In this document: in pieces, positions 1 to 13,654 of the stretch
Numbering within the stretch: the first letter of the stretch is position 1
Layout of the letters: every line of letters starts with the position of its first letter
Source of the DNA: Clitoria ternatea
Lineage: Eukaryota > Streptophyta > Magnoliopsida > Fabales > Fabaceae
DNA: 64,000 nucleotides
Direction: 5' to 3'
Assembly: GCA_037962975.1 (NCBI GenBank)
Contig: CM075673.1
Span: 15,484,001 to 15,548,000, forward strand
Program-made: the position numbers and the translations under genes
Notes under the pieces: model-generated
Database searches by the model: none
What the model was told of the DNA's origin: nothing
What the model saw: only the letters and a program-made list of their open reading frames with translations

Positions 1-639
1 TGTATGTGGTCAATGTTGTTAATTTTACTAATTTAACTGTATAATTCATTATATGATTATAATATTTTGTCTAGTTGACCTATTTCTGTTATAATTTTCC
101 TCATTGTTGTCAGTTCAACAAATAACAAATCGTTACTATTCACAATTATAAAAGTTATTAACAAAATAAAACTGACAATAAAATAAAATTAGGAACCAAA
201 TACTAACAATTTTCTTTTGTAGGGGCTGAATGTATATCTTTAATTTTTTTTCACAAAAACTAAACACTTAATTAAGCCTAACCTAAATCATGGCAAATAA
301 AAGAAATATCATTGTTTATTTTTTTGTCATATTGAATGACTTTTAAGCTAAAAACTGATTCACATTGAACAATAAAAGCACCTATTTGTGAGTGAAAATG
401 CAACTATTGAATATCCCATCAATTATTTCATCATATAAATCAAGCCAATTAAATTATTATCTTTCTTTGGTATAACATTAACTTTGTTGTTTCTATTAGG
501 AATATCTCTGTCCCCATATAGTCATTCTTGTTAAATTTGACTAACACTGAAGAGACACAACAGAAAATATACAAAATGGAACTGTGTATATTATCCCATT
601 TCTTGAATTTGCTTATTTCTTCAAACAAATACAATGTAA
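1..639. other. AT-rich intergenic sequence downstream of CSLA
   Basis: No coding signal, RNA gene or repeat structure could be supported here. It lies beyond the likely 3' end of the minus-strand CSLA gene. The short open frames are AT-rich translations without recognisable domains. Confidence 0.6.
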
Positions 640-979
640 AGAAAAAGTTTAAGAATTGAAAAGAGTAAAGAGCTACAAAATCTTATAAACAATCCATCCA
701 ATCAAAGATGTATATAGTCCCCAGTAGATTGGTGCGGTCTTGTTCTGTATACTTCACTTCCATGTGAGATGAACTTCCGTACTTTATCTTTGCAGAATAT
801 TCACAAGAGAATTAATTCTTTACAGAGTCACTGACTCTGATTATGCAAAACCTTAAAGAATGACCACCTTTTGTATTATACTAACAAACTGTAATTTGCC
901 AGAACTATGCTGAAAACACATTATAATACAATGCGTTGATTTGGAAGGCAAATAAGCTCAATGCCAAGTCCAAGTCCTT
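640..979 (-). other. Probable 3' untranslated region of the CSLA gene
   Basis: This minus-strand sequence directly follows the CSLA stop codon (982-980). It is less AT-skewed than the flanking DNA and has no open frame of note. The downstream limit is an estimate: no single polyadenylation signal could be chosen with confidence, so transcript data would be needed to fix the end. Confidence 0.4.
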
Positions 980-3900
980 CTAGGAGTTGGGAACAAAGGT
1001 GCCAACATATCCAAATGCCATGATGAAGAAGGCAAATGATTGGATAAAGAGGTATATGAAGAAGTGGTTTTTCCCGAACATAAAATCATAGCAGCCACAA
1101 AAGAAGAGGTAGAATCCCACACCAAGTTCTAACAAGTGAATCCTAATGATAGTTGAACACAAGATAACAACAAATATAAGTAACCAACCCAATATCATAT
1201 AACATTTACTATTTTACTATTTAGAAATGAGTTTTCTTCTACCTGTCTCCAATCCTGAATCGAGGCTTTTTGGGTGCTGCTTTACCTCCAGCTTTAGCCT
1301 TGAGAGCATCTCCAAGTTTTTCAGTTACAATCCATTCATTCACTCGACTGGCCTCAAGAAGACCAATAATGGTTGCCTTCGTTCGATGCAGAGACATGCC
1401 ATTCTCAAAGAGAATCCAGAAGACGAGTAAATGGAGTGACCTGAAACATACAAAACATAATGAATGAAAGTTAACAAAGTTTTGCTTGCATAACAAGTTC
1501 CAGAACTTTGGCTCCTGTGATTTGATTATATATAGTGGAAAATTTGAACATAAGAAAACTATAGAACAGACCTTGGAGTTCCAACTGCATTTAGAAGGGT
1601 GATCACAGAAGGAATATAGACAGATCCCCACTTTGGTACCACAACCTCAGGCACCAAAACTGTTGCAGGTAACACAATGCAATAGAACACAAAAGTGTTG
1701 ATGTGTGCTACAACCTTCCGAACAAAGAAGAAGCTGTAAATCACATGGATCTTCTTCCACAATGACACTTTCTGCAATAGACATACATAAGAATTTGGAG
1801 CATAAGTAGCCAACATATTTTGTCCTGCTTCACATTATGAATTGTCCTAGGAAACAACTTTTACCTTGTTGTTTATGATCTCCATGGCCATTTTCCTAAA
1901 AAGGTTGGCTGGCCCACAAGACCAACGGTGCTGTTGGTAGCGGTAGGCCTTGAAAGTACTTGGCAATTCATTTTTAACCTGTGGCCAAATAAAATAGCTC
2001 ATAAATCAGAAAGTAATTGACAACACATCCTCACCACTTGAAAAGGTCCCTTCATTGTTGTCCTTTCCCCTTCTTCATTAAGTATTACCAAATAGAAAGT
2101 GATCATAAGATGATTTAAACATGTATTCTCTCTCCCATGAAATTTTGGCAACATATAATCGGTGTAGTAAAATAGTAATGTTCGCAAACTAATTACGGAA
2201 ATGGAGTTTGAACAATGACATCATCAATGATTAATGTTGATTTCGTATCTCGTTTCAAATACTTTTTTTAACTCTTTTTACTTCTAATCAACTACTACCC
2301 AACTAGGAATTAAACATATACTAAGTTTATGCTCAAACTACGGTATTTCTATCTTTATTTCTATTTCTTTTAACTAAATCATGTCGTGAAATTTAAAGTA
2401 CAAATACTCTAAATTAAAATTATAATTTTTCTTAACTAAAACATACACATGTCATGATACAAGTGGAGGGACAAGAAAGTGGACAAAATTTTTGGATACT
2501 GGTTATTTCCATATACTTATTTCTTAATTTACACGCTCTTGATCAGAAACATAAAGGTAAATTGAGAAGAAAGCGAACCTTCAAATCAGACAGATACAAG
2601 AATTTCCAGCCCTTGAGACTGGCTCGCACAGCCAGGTCCATATCTTCCACAGTGGTCCTATCCTTCCACCCACCAGCTTCATTCAGCGCCGAAATTCTCC
2701 ATACTCCAGCAGTCCCTGTATCATTATTGTACACAAAAAAAGAGCTAAATCTTCATGCCACAATAACACAATTAGCAACGTTCCACTATTGTACCAAAAA
2801 AAAAAAAAATCCTTGCTTTCTTTTCCTTTCCTTAAATGGAAACTAGACAAAATTTCACTTCATGTTTTCTTTTTACCGTATAAAGTAAAATAAAATATTT
2901 GTCATCATATTATTACCGTTGAAACCAAAGAAGGCATAAGTAGAAGACCCCACTTCTTGTTCCACAGTAAAATGGTAATCTAGTGACATCTCTTGCATTC
3001 TGGTCATCAAACATTCATCGGAATTCACTGTATCACGAAATAAATAAGTAAAATGAATCATTGTCTCATCAAGAACATAGCTGGCATGAAATTGGCACTG
3101 TCATCATGTAATTACATTAACTTTTTTTGCAGAAGAAGAGAGTTCTAAATAAGTCCAGCTGTCGGTAAGTAGGGATAGAAAGTGACTACGACATGAGGTC
3201 CACCATTAAATTTGCACATGCAAGTGCCGGAAGCAGAACAAGAGAAGCAGAGGGGAAAAAGGGAAGATGAAATAGCACAATAAGAACAATGATGACAACA
3301 ACAACCACAATAATATCAACAACCGTGTTATTCTCACAAGATACAGAAATACCCCTTTGAAGTATACTACATACCACACATGCACTACGTATTGCCCTCC
3401 TATATGGTAGCAGAAATCAATCATTAATAATGTTTGGACCCGCCTAAACATTCAATTTACTACCTAAAATACAAAATACAGACTCTGTAGAAAAAACTCT
3501 GTTGATGCACATGCCCGAAACTATTCTTCGGCCTAGTGGAATGTGGCCCTTCACATTTTAGAATGTGGCATTCTTAAAAGCTACCCATACAACACATTTT
3601 TTTCTCAAACATTATCATCTTCATTTTAGTTTTTATCCCTTCATTATTTGATCACATGCTTGGAATAGGATTCTTTGAAAAAGATTTTCTTAAAAAAAAA
3701 AAAATCTTCTTTTGCTTAATTATAGGCATGGTTGAAACAAAATCTATTTATTTTAGCCCTTTTTAGTTTCTTGCTAACACTGAACACATTTTCCAAAATA
3801 ACCACATCCACAATACCTCCAAATTTAATTACCAGTTTCCGTATTAGGCACTGGTCCAGTGTTATTACATGACTTTTCAGCCACACAATGACAACCAATT

Positions 3901-5742
3901 CCAAACCCCTATTCTGCTTTAAATGAATTCATTAGCAAGGACAATTAATAAACGTGAAAACCATTATTATTATATCACGGTTAAACATCTTGCAGTTCGT
4001 TGATGACTTTTCATGACAGACTGTCTTCAAATTTAATAAATAAAAAAAACTTTTACTCATGTGTTCACACTTTTTTCCATAGCATGGGACAAAAGAAACC
4101 AAACAGAGGAAATGTATGAGAACAGAATAAAAAGAGAGAAATAACACTTATTCTTTGTAGTGTGCACTATAGTTGTTTTTGGAGGGGAGTCCCACAAACA
4201 CAAAGAAGTGAAAAAACGATAAGAAAAGAATACGTGGCTTAATTCTAAGGGAACCACGAGAGTTGAATGTGGTAGAGTGTGATGTGTTTTTTATATGGTC
4301 GTTCAACCACAAAGTGGGACCTACCCCACCCCAAACCAAACTCCAAAATTTTCTAAAACTAAAAGAGACTCACCGACAGTTTTTGAAAACAAGTTTTGTT
4401 CTTAGGACTTGCTATCTAATCTAAGACACCACATTAATCCAAAGAAAGCCGCCATCAACAAACCCCAAAATCTAAATCAAGGAAGGGTTGTTGTTCTTGT
4501 TGCTGTTAAGGTTGATGTTCAATGCCGGAGACTTGGTATCTGTCTAGTTTTCAATTGAAGTATTAGAATAAACTAAAAATAATTTTTTCATCTGTTAATT
4601 AAATTATAGGGTGTTTTAAATAGTGTTTAATCCTGATCATTAAATAATAATCAAACTTCGTTTTCATAAATGAGTTCAACAGAAAACAAAAAGAGAGAGG
4701 AAAAGGAGAAGATTACCAAATTTCCAGCGAGCCTGAATGAGGGCGAGTTCAGGGTTGTGCACTAAGAATGGAACGGTGCGCCACAAGAAATCAGGCTCTG
4801 GTTGAAAATCAGCATCAAATATGGCAACACAGTCACATTGTTTAACGTAGCTTCGTTTCATGCCTTCTTTGAGAGCCCCTGCTTTGTACCCGTTCCTATT
4901 GTCCCTAACCTCATACTTTATGTTCACACCTTTGCTTGCCCATCTTTGGCATTCAAGCTGCACTAACTCCTGCATTTGTTCAGTTGCCACAAAAAAAAAA
5001 AAAAAATCATTCTAAATGCCTCCATAACTTCAATTCATAACCACCCCATCAATAATGTATGTCCAACTTTAGCCTTTGTTCCTAGGAATCTAGGATACTA
5101 TATAAAACCATGGAAGTGATGAATGAATGATACATTGGTGCTTGCTTGCTTACCTTGATTGTTGGGTCAGTGGAGTCATCAAGAACTTGTATTATGATCC
5201 TATCTGAAGGCCAAGAAAGCCCACATGCAGCTCCAATTGATAATTGATAAACCTGCATTGATAAAGCAAAGGAAACACAATCTTAAAGCTTAAAAATTTA
5301 AAAACAAAAAATTTACTTCCCATTCACACAACAAAAGTAACTAAGAAACTAAGAGATTAGTCTTCGACTGAAAAAGTGATTAACAACAACAATAATAATA
5401 ATAATAAAGCACCTCTCTTTCATTGTACATAGGGACTTGAACTAGAACCATTGGGTAAGAAGAGTTTCCCAACTCAATATCGTCCTTCATTGGTTCCCAT
5501 TTGTAACGTTTCTCTGGTTTTCTCCAAAATAACTTGACAAGGGTAATGACAATGCCCATGTAAACCCTTTCAATGAACATCATCACAGACATGATCAAGC
5601 ACAAGAACACAGCTATTCTTAGTAAAGGGACAATCAATGGTGCTTTGATTTGACTCCAAACCAATTCAAGCTGCATGGTAAGGTCATCTTTAGCACCTTG
5701 AAATGTATCAGGGATAATGGTAGTAGAAGAAAGGCGATCCAT
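980..5742 (-). CDS. CSLA9: Cellulose synthase-like A, glucomannan 4-beta-mannosyltransferase (9 exons, 534 aa)
   Basis: Exons on the minus strand are 5742-5413, 5252-5154, 4969-4717, 3027-2917, 2715-2579, 1978-1865, 1771-1572, 1440-1243 and 1142-980. All splice sites are GT..AG, phases join cleanly, and the total is 1605 nt, matching the roughly 530-aa CSLA family. It is a Golgi GT2 enzyme that polymerises the mannan/glucomannan backbone from GDP-mannose (family knowledge). The catalytic set is complete: DD at residues 135-136, DAD at 195-197, ED at 288-289 in TTVEDMD, and QQHRW at 325-329. One hydrophobic segment lies near residues 35-70 and several more lie after residue 350, as expected for a multipass protein with its catalytic loop on one side. 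The start is the first ATG and gives the family N-terminus (MDRLSST). Intron 3 (about 1.7 kb) is the longest. No break is seen. The symbol is by resemblance to Arabidopsis CSLA9; a CSLA2-like paralogue is possible. Confidence 0.95.
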
Positions 5743-6352
5743 TTGAAGCGTTTTTTTTTACTGTCTAGTTGAATGAACAGCAGAGAAAGCTGAGGGGTGT
5801 GAAGGAACCAAGCTAGGGGAAATGCAAGGTGTGAGTGAGTGGTAGATCAAAAAGGGTGGTATAAAAGAATAAACTTTGGTGGAATATTTTCCTTATTTTG
5901 CTTCTGGGCCACGCAAAACAATGGAAGCAGAGCTGGAATGTCAGTCACTCTAGCTCAAACACCACTCACAAAGAAAGCCAGAGAGAAGAGAAAAACAAGA
6001 AGCTAGATCTCAAAACACATAACTTTTTTCTCTTCTTTTGCTTTTTAACAAAGTCCAAATATTATTACTATTCACCAAAATGAGCTTCTTCTGAAATGAG
6101 TGACCACAAACCACAACACTTGTTGTGTGAAAAGCCAAATTATGCCCTGCTTCTATAATCAAAGGATGGAAAAGAGAAGCAGAGGAAGAGAACAAAGGAC
6201 AACGTGTAACTAAAGGAACAAAATAAAAAAAATAGAAAAAAACAGACAAGAAATGAGGGGGAAGAGAAATGGGAGAGAATGAATGTTCTTTTATTATTAT
6301 TTTGTTATTAGGAGTTCTCTGGTTTGTTGCATTCTCTCTTTTGATTGTTGCC

Positions 6353-6360
6353 CTTTTATA
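6353..6360 (-). promoter_or_regulatory. Candidate TATA box of the CSLA gene
   Basis: On the minus strand this reads TATAAAAG. It is followed downstream by a long pyrimidine-rich stretch resembling a plant 5' leader, running to the ATG at 5742. If used, the leader would be about 590 nt, long enough that a leader intron is possible. A similar TATAAAAG at about 5860-5868 is on the opposite strand and was not chosen. Confidence 0.35.
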
Positions 6361-7797
6361 ATGTGGCTACCCTCTCAATGGATTGGTTTGTGCTAAACTT
6401 GCAGCTACAACCACAAAGTGTGCGGCTTATATAAAATCAGCAGCAGCATTGCAGCATGGTATGGTAGGCTGGGAATATCAGTTTATTAAAATATGGAAAT
6501 CACACAATTTTAAAACGTTAAAATCATTTGCCTTAATTTTCCCGACACATGTCACTTGCCCTTTGCCTAATTATTCAAACCTTGATAACATTTGAATTTA
6601 AATTATGCAAATACAAGTTTAATCTTTTAACAAATTAGATAGAGTTTTGTGTATTATAGTCAATTGAATATAATTTTGGGTTTGAGTTTGAAGTTTATTA
6701 TTATTATTTGAAATATTTGGAATATAAAAAATATGTAATTTTTAAGAACAAGATTATTTGTTTTGAAAAAATGTTTAAGTTGAATCAGTATAAAAGTTAA
6801 GTTTTGTTAAAATTTAATATGAAATAGTTTTTTAAAAGCTTTGTTAAATGGTATAGAAAATTTTTTTCATAAGTTAAGGGGTAACTTTTGACTAACAACA
6901 AAAGGGTAACTCTTAGCCTATAAGAACCGGAAAGAAATGCTCTAACTCTCATACCATGTTAAAGGTTCCATCTAAAACCAATGGACAATGGTTAGAGTTG
7001 CCCAACAGGTATTTAAACCATGTGAAATATAATGAGGCAGACAATGTGGGACTTTCAACAAATTTTAAAAATTGTATATAGATTACCATACTCTTTATTT
7101 TTGTTATTTTTTTGTGATAAAAAAAAAACTTTAGTTAATTGCAAGTATTTTATTTCCTCCTACCTAGTTATTTGCATTTGTATTTGCAGAATATATATCG
7201 GGTACTTTAGGAGCATTCATCCATATTAAGAAAATTGAATAATTTAATTAAAAATATTAAATTTGTTTCAAAATTTTAATAATTCTTTAAAATTATCCTT
7301 AAAATTTATTGAAACTTATCCTCTTACTTTATTCACCACACTCAATGACTTTATTTTATTTTATAATAAGAAAATGAAAGGTAACATTTATGTTACACAA
7401 TTATTATAAGAAAATAAATAATTTCAACAATGTATTTTATTTATTGTTATTTTGATTTTAAAAATATGTATTCATTAATAGGAATATTATAGTAAAAAAT
7501 AATAATAACTTAGAAATTTAAAAGATGTATACAAAAATTCTAAAGATAATAGTAGTACTATAGTTAAATTCACACATTTGTTTCTCTGAGTTATTTTAAC
7601 GGGTGAATCTTTGATTCTTAAGTATAAAACTCTTTTACTTAATTTATATGTATTAAGAAAGTTGATTGATTTAATTAAAGTCATTAAATATATCTAAAAT
7701 TTGTAATAGATTTTTAAAGTTTTCCTTAGAAGTTATTAAGACTCATAATTCTACTTTTTCAATTTATTCTCTCTTCACTTATTGTTCTCATAAAAAT
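6361..7797. other. AT-rich intergenic sequence
   Basis: Very AT-rich, with A/T homopolymer runs. No coding, RNA or transposon structure could be supported. Confidence 0.55.
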
Positions 7798-8360
7798 ATT
7801 TTTTTTATCAGCAAGAAATAATAAAATTAAAAAAGGTACAAGGGGTACCTTAACCCATATACAAAATTTACCAATTAAAAATCAATAAGACATAAAAAAG
7901 GTTTCCTATACCACTCAACAAAGCCTTGAGTGAACTCTTTCATAAGAGACTTAAGCCAAATCCAACTCCTATTCTATACTAATTCAATCATTTTATGTAA
8001 GCAACATGATTCATTCTTGAAAATAACCTTATTACGATATTCCCAAATGGTCCAAACAGTAGCAAACCATACAGCTGCAAAACCATGTTTAGTTCCTGGT
8101 CCAAGACCCAAACCCAGAAAACCTTCAAAGTTGAATTTACACTCGACATGTAGAACTGAATAGAAACCCAACCAATTATAACATTATTTCCATAAAGAAT
8201 ATGAGGTTTTGCAAGAGAAAATCAAATGAGCACTGAATTCCACACACTCACCACAAAAAGCACAAAGCATATCTGAATCATCCAAAGCACAACCACGAGC
8301 CAACAGATTTTGTTTGGATTGTATCCAATTCAAACATAAGTTTCCATCAAAAACTCATTA
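7798..8360 (-). mobile_element. 5'-truncated LINE (non-LTR) tail, minus strand
   Basis: The minus-strand translation includes GTKHGFAAVWFATVWTIWEYRNKVIF (residue run split here as GTKHGFAAVWFATV and WTIWEYRNKVIF), typical of the C-terminal end of plant LINE reverse-transcriptase proteins after the zinc-binding RVT region. The 3' end is the poly-T (poly-A on minus) near 7798-7806, preceded by a short inverted repeat at 7835-7849. Only the last few hundred bases remain and the frame is interrupted, so this is a dead 5'-truncated insertion. Confidence 0.75.
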
Positions 8361-8872
8361 CTTTGAGAGGAACCGTATTTAATTAATGTATTTCATTAAT
8401 TGTTATTTTATTCCAATAAAAGTTACTCATCTGTTCTTATTTAACTATTTAGATTAAAAAAAATTACACAACTAATAAATACAATCATTTTTTTATTAAT
8501 TATATACCAAAATTCCCAATCTAGCATTTGCTTATTGCATTATCCCTTTTTATTTACTAGTGCATTTTCTCTCTCATTCATGGGATTGCTCTAAGGGAAC
8601 AATTAAATAAAAACTATGTTTATGTTCTTTATCTTAAATAGGATCAGAAGTATACATTAATAAGTATATTTACCCTCTCCATTTCATTTTATCTATCTTT
8701 TGTAAGAAGTTTGATTTATTTCAAAATATATGTATTACATTTATCCTTTAATATAAGACCTTTTTAAGAATTTTTTTGTTCCTTAATATAAGACCATCTT
8801 TCAAATTTATATGTCATGAATTACTTTTTGACTAAAATACCTCTATTAAATGAACAACTCTTATTATTACTG
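8361..8872. other. AT-rich spacer between two LINE tails
   Basis: No coding or RNA feature was recognised. It separates two LINE fragments whose truncated 5' ends face each other. Confidence 0.5.
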
Positions 8873-9190
8873 AGCCTGGGTACGAGATCTGGAACTAAGC
8901 ATGGTCTTGCTGCTGTCTGGTTTGCTACTGTCTAGACGATTTGGGGTGGCCGTAATAATGCTATTTTTAGTAATGAAACTATTTATTTATTGAAACTCTT
9001 TGAATTGATACAATTTAGAAGTTGGATTTGGCTTAAGTCTCAATTGAAGGGTTTCTCTAGAGGATTTTTAGAATGGTATCGGGAGCCTATTTTATGTCTT
9101 TTAGGATTGTAAACGTGTTGATCTTGTATATGGGTTAAGGTACCCCTTGTACCTGTTTTAATAGTTTTTTTGCTGATTCAAAAAAAAAAT
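8873..9190 (+). mobile_element. 5'-truncated LINE tail, plus strand
   Basis: Plus-strand sequence homologous to the reverse complement of the 7798-8360 fragment: the same SWTRSGTKHGLAAVWFAT-like coding segment, with an internal TAG, then a 3' tail containing GGTACCCCTTGTACC (9139-9153) and a terminal A run at about 9180-9190. It is shorter and more degenerate than the first copy. Confidence 0.7.
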
Positions 9191-10664
9191 TTTAAAATAT
9201 CTATCTCTCATATTATAATTTGCTGACACAAAGATTAATTTACTTTTTGTTGACGTTGTCTTTTCGTATAAAATACCAGTCATTAACTATGATGTAAAAA
9301 AAATGAGTTAATTTTAGACAAAGTTAATAATTTTTAACTAAACTAACAAACTTTCTTAATACTCGTGAATAGGTAAAAAAAGTATTATATTTAGGGTTTT
9401 TAAGAATTCATGACATAATTAAATATTTTTACCAATCACAACCTTAAATTTTGTTTAAATGAAGAATGCATTAATTAAAAAAGTGATATTAAATATATAG
9501 AAAGAGAGAGGGTATATTAGTAAGATAGATTGGTAAAAAAAAATATTAATTATATTTTTTAAAGGGTGTGTCACAATCTTAAAAGATAAATAAAATGAAA
9601 CAGATGAGTTAGTAAATAAAACTAATGGCATAAAAATTTAAATTAAAAGGGAAAAATTGCTATTAAAAATCTCCCATCAAAGGTATTTGATTTCTTCTTC
9701 TATTTTTTTAAAATTATTTTTGGTTGCCTTCCAAGGCATGCTGTCCCACCCACCCTGGGTTTACAAGAGTTATGTGAGTCAAAGTTTATGGACAACTAAT
9801 ATTGTTGAGTAGTAGCTTAATGTGAGACATTAATGTAAGCAAATATTATAAAGATTTAATTTTGATATATTCTCCATATCGAAGTTTTTAAGATGGTTAG
9901 TTGATCATTCATTATCATATTATTAATAAGACTAACTTTAACAATTATGCCAACAGTCGTTTTCTTTTAATGATGTAAGGTATAATATAAGATTGTGTAA
10001 TATTATTATACAAAATTTTTGACTGGCATTTATAGCCATTTTTTTAAAGTATAATATTGTTATTATTTATTAATTTATTAGTAGGTCTTTATCATATTAC
10101 GAGATTTTCAGTAACCAGATGACTTTAATTTTTAAATGTTAGTATTAACTTATTATTTTTATTTTATTATTAAAGAATATCAGTAGTGTTATTTTCAGAA
10201 TTTCATTTAGAAGCATATTCAGATATATAAATACTGCTTAATAAGTTAATTAATAAAACCTGTTTCAAATAAATTTCATAAACAAAATAAAATAAAGTTT
10301 TACTGAAATTTTGACTGTTTGTCAAATATAATTTATTACTTTTGAAGCCAAAAAAAAATCATTAGAGTGGGGACTTTTAACGTAACATTTGACGTACACA
10401 CAACACAACTTAACTAGTAGCCATTTGTGATAACTTTTGTTGGTAAATATGATTATCCTCTGCCTACAGCAAATAACAAGTGACTAATGGCAATTGCTAA
10501 GAACAACGGTGGAACATAGTATACGAAAATTTAGAGAAGGATAAAAGCATACTCTTTGATAAAGTAGATTTTTCCATATTTAAGTAAATTTTGGTTTTTT
10601 AAGCCATTACATGAATAAATTAAATACTTTAATTTGGGTCGGAACCTGCTGGTGAAACTTGGAC
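9191..10664. other. AT-rich intergenic sequence
   Basis: No supported gene, RNA or transposon boundary. Several microsatellite-like A/T runs only. Confidence 0.5.
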
Positions 10665-11046
10665 TTTAAAGGAGCTGAGTTGAAAAAAAAACTGACTCAA
10701 ATTCAAAGCGAGTCTTTTCTTAATCTAGCTCATAAAACATGGCTCATAGTGAGTTAAACCTGTGGTGAGTCGGATTGACTCGTAAGTTGTTACTTAATTT
10801 CATAAATATTTATATCATCACATCAAACCAAAAATATTTTAAAAAACACTCATTAGTTCCAGGTGAGCCGAGTTGAAAAACAAAATTGACTCACATTCAA
10901 AACAAGTTTTTTTAATCCAGCTCCCAAAACATGGCTCATAGTGGGCTAAACCCGTGATGGGTCAGGTTAGCTCGCAAATTGTTACCTAATTTCTTAAATA
11001 TTTATATCATCACATCACATCAAAAATATTTTTAAAAAAACTAATT
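10665..11046. repeat. Tandem duplication, two copies of about 193 bp
   Basis: Two diverged copies lie head to tail (about 10665-10857 and 10858-11046). Matching landmarks are GAGTTGAAAAA, AACATGGCTCATAGTG and ATAAATATTTATATCATCAC, offset by 193 bp. The sequence is non-coding and probably a relic of a larger dispersed repeat. Confidence 0.8.
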
Positions 11047-13640
11047 AGTTTACTCATGTGACCATGTTGTTTTAGAATGCGTTTGGTATTACTATTAGTT
11101 TATTATAGATTATGAATCATGAATTATAAAATTGTATTTATCTGTTGTTGCATCATCAGAAGAAGAAGAAGAAAAGGGAAGGTTAAATGAGTCTAAGTTG
11201 AGGGGACATGTATCCTATAGTAGCTTGCTAGTATCGTGCACAAAGTCTCTAAGTGACCAACATCGAACAAAGATGGAGGAAGACGCTAGCCATCAATTGA
11301 CATCCTAGGGCACCTTGTAGGCTAGGTATTCAAACAACGACGATTGTGGTTGCCTATATTCACTTTTGAAGAATTCCCATTATTGATATTGTGAAACTTT
11401 TTTCAGGATGACAATCTTTTCTAAAAAAAAATACAATGTACTAAAAAAAAACTAAGGCCAGAAGTAGTACCCTAAAAATACAATAAAAATAATCTCGGAA
11501 ACTTTACTAGAGCACCTTAAATAGACTAACTTAGCAAACTAGAAATATTTCTTAAAAGAAAAAGAAAACACACACCCTCCTAAACAGATCGACTCAACTA
11601 ACTAAAAATGTTTTTAAAAAGAAAATTAAAGTCTAATTTCTTTAATTATAACTTTTATTTAAAAAGTCTTAGGATGCTTTTATTTACTAAAAAAATTTAG
11701 GTCAACAAACCTTTAATAGATGAGGCTATATCTTTCACAAAATGACCTAAGTCATTCTAAACTCTATCTCTTATGCTATAACTTCCCATTGGTTACCTAT
11801 AAATACACCCTTAACACACAAGTCTTAATTATTATAAGATGTTTCATTTACCAACATACTTGTCTCCCTTAGTATTACTTTGATTTCTAATATAAAGAGG
11901 GGAATTTCTCACACTTATTAAGGATATTAGTTAAACTCATTTAATTTTTTTTATTATATTCAAAAAGTAAATTTAATTTTTAAAATTACTCATAATATTT
12001 AATGACAATGGAGGTAAAGAAATTAAAAGTTACATTAAATTAGGGTATTTACTTATATTTTAAGACAAAAATTGGGCTTTATTATTTCTTTTACACATAT
12101 TATAACTAGAGGAATGTATATTTTCGGTTAACTTATTATTGGAAATATTTAGTTTTTTTTGGTACGAGGGAATGTTTAGTTTAATTTGAGTTCAATGAGG
12201 AAAAATTAAAAGAAGTGAAAAAATTATACTTACTTTTATAATGCATAATTATCATAATTTAAGATTTAAAAAAAAAGCATTCAATTTTTTTTTTACTTTG
12301 GTTAAACTTTATCAAATATTATATAATAAATTAGCAGCCTAAAATATTTGTTCAATTTCAACTTGGAAGTGATTTAGAGAGAAAACGGTTTTTCTAATAG
12401 GATACATGTTAATAAAATTAAAAGTGGACAGTATTTAAAAGAGCTAGTGTTGATGGAGTTCCCTCTTGATTACAAGTTTACAAGAAAGGTTTAACAAAAA
12501 TATTCATAAAAACTTTCCACGGATTAAAAAAAAACCTGAAAATAAAAATTAGAATAATTTTGTTATGACAATATAAGTATTCGTTTGATATGTATTTGAG
12601 GAAAAAAAATTATAAAAAAAAATTATGAAAATAAAAAATTCAAAAGTTAATATTAATTATTTATATTATTTAAAATAATTAAAACTTTTTTTCATCATAA
12701 GATTTTTTTTAGGTTGATGAATGTTTAACAAATGCAAAATGTAGGTAATGGCCAATCAAGAAGGTATTTCGTGGTCTCTTTCAGGGCCCTTGAATGGTCT
12801 GTCTACCAACCAAACTCAACGAGTCACTTTCTTCAGAGTTCGTATCCTTCTATTGCATTCTGTTAAAAACAACCACTGCCCTTCAACTATAAATAAATAA
12901 ATAAATTAATTAATTAAGGAAAATAGGCATCAATTAGTTGACAATATTTGAATTGCAAATATAAAAAGAAGTTCATTTTTTGGGTGAAATAAAAAGAAGT
13001 TCTTGAATCAAGGTTCATGGTCATATGTCATTCGAAAACAAAGTCAATATTAATATGCTTTCACCAATAAATAAATAAATAAGCGAAAAGGGGATTATAA
13101 TGAGCTATAAAATATACCCTTAACAAAAAACAAATCTATAATCAAGTCTGCAAACGCAGGCTAACTGTCAAATTTTGACAAACATGACAGGTTGTAAAAA
13201 AACTTAAATGTTTTTTAAAAAATATTTCAATAAATATGTTTGGTATGACTTTCCCTAATCTTAATTTGTATTGACAATTAAGCTAATTGATTGTGAATCT
13301 TAATCTATTTTACACATTAACTCATTTAACATTAATTTTGGTGCGATGTTTTATGCTGTCCGAAATTTGTATGAATGAATATACCAGTTGAATGAAAGTG
13401 TTAATTAAGAATATTTATGGTTCTAATTAGTCAAACAAAATTTAAAGACTTCTTAAATAACATAATGAGTACTCGTTTAATATTTAGTTAAGGAAATTAA
13501 GTTTGATAAAATCTAAGAATAATAACCTTATTGATATTAAAAATGAAAAAAATAAAGAATGATAAACAGCAAAATAATAAGGATAAAATATAAAAATAAT
13601 TAATTATTTTATGAAAACAATCAATTATTTTATATTGTCA
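11047..13640. other. AT-rich intergenic sequence
   Basis: No open frame with recognisable content, no RNA gene and no clear repeat termini. A short AGAAGAAGAAG stretch at about 11158-11172 is low complexity. Confidence 0.5.
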
Positions 13641-13654
13641 TCCTCATTTCATGA

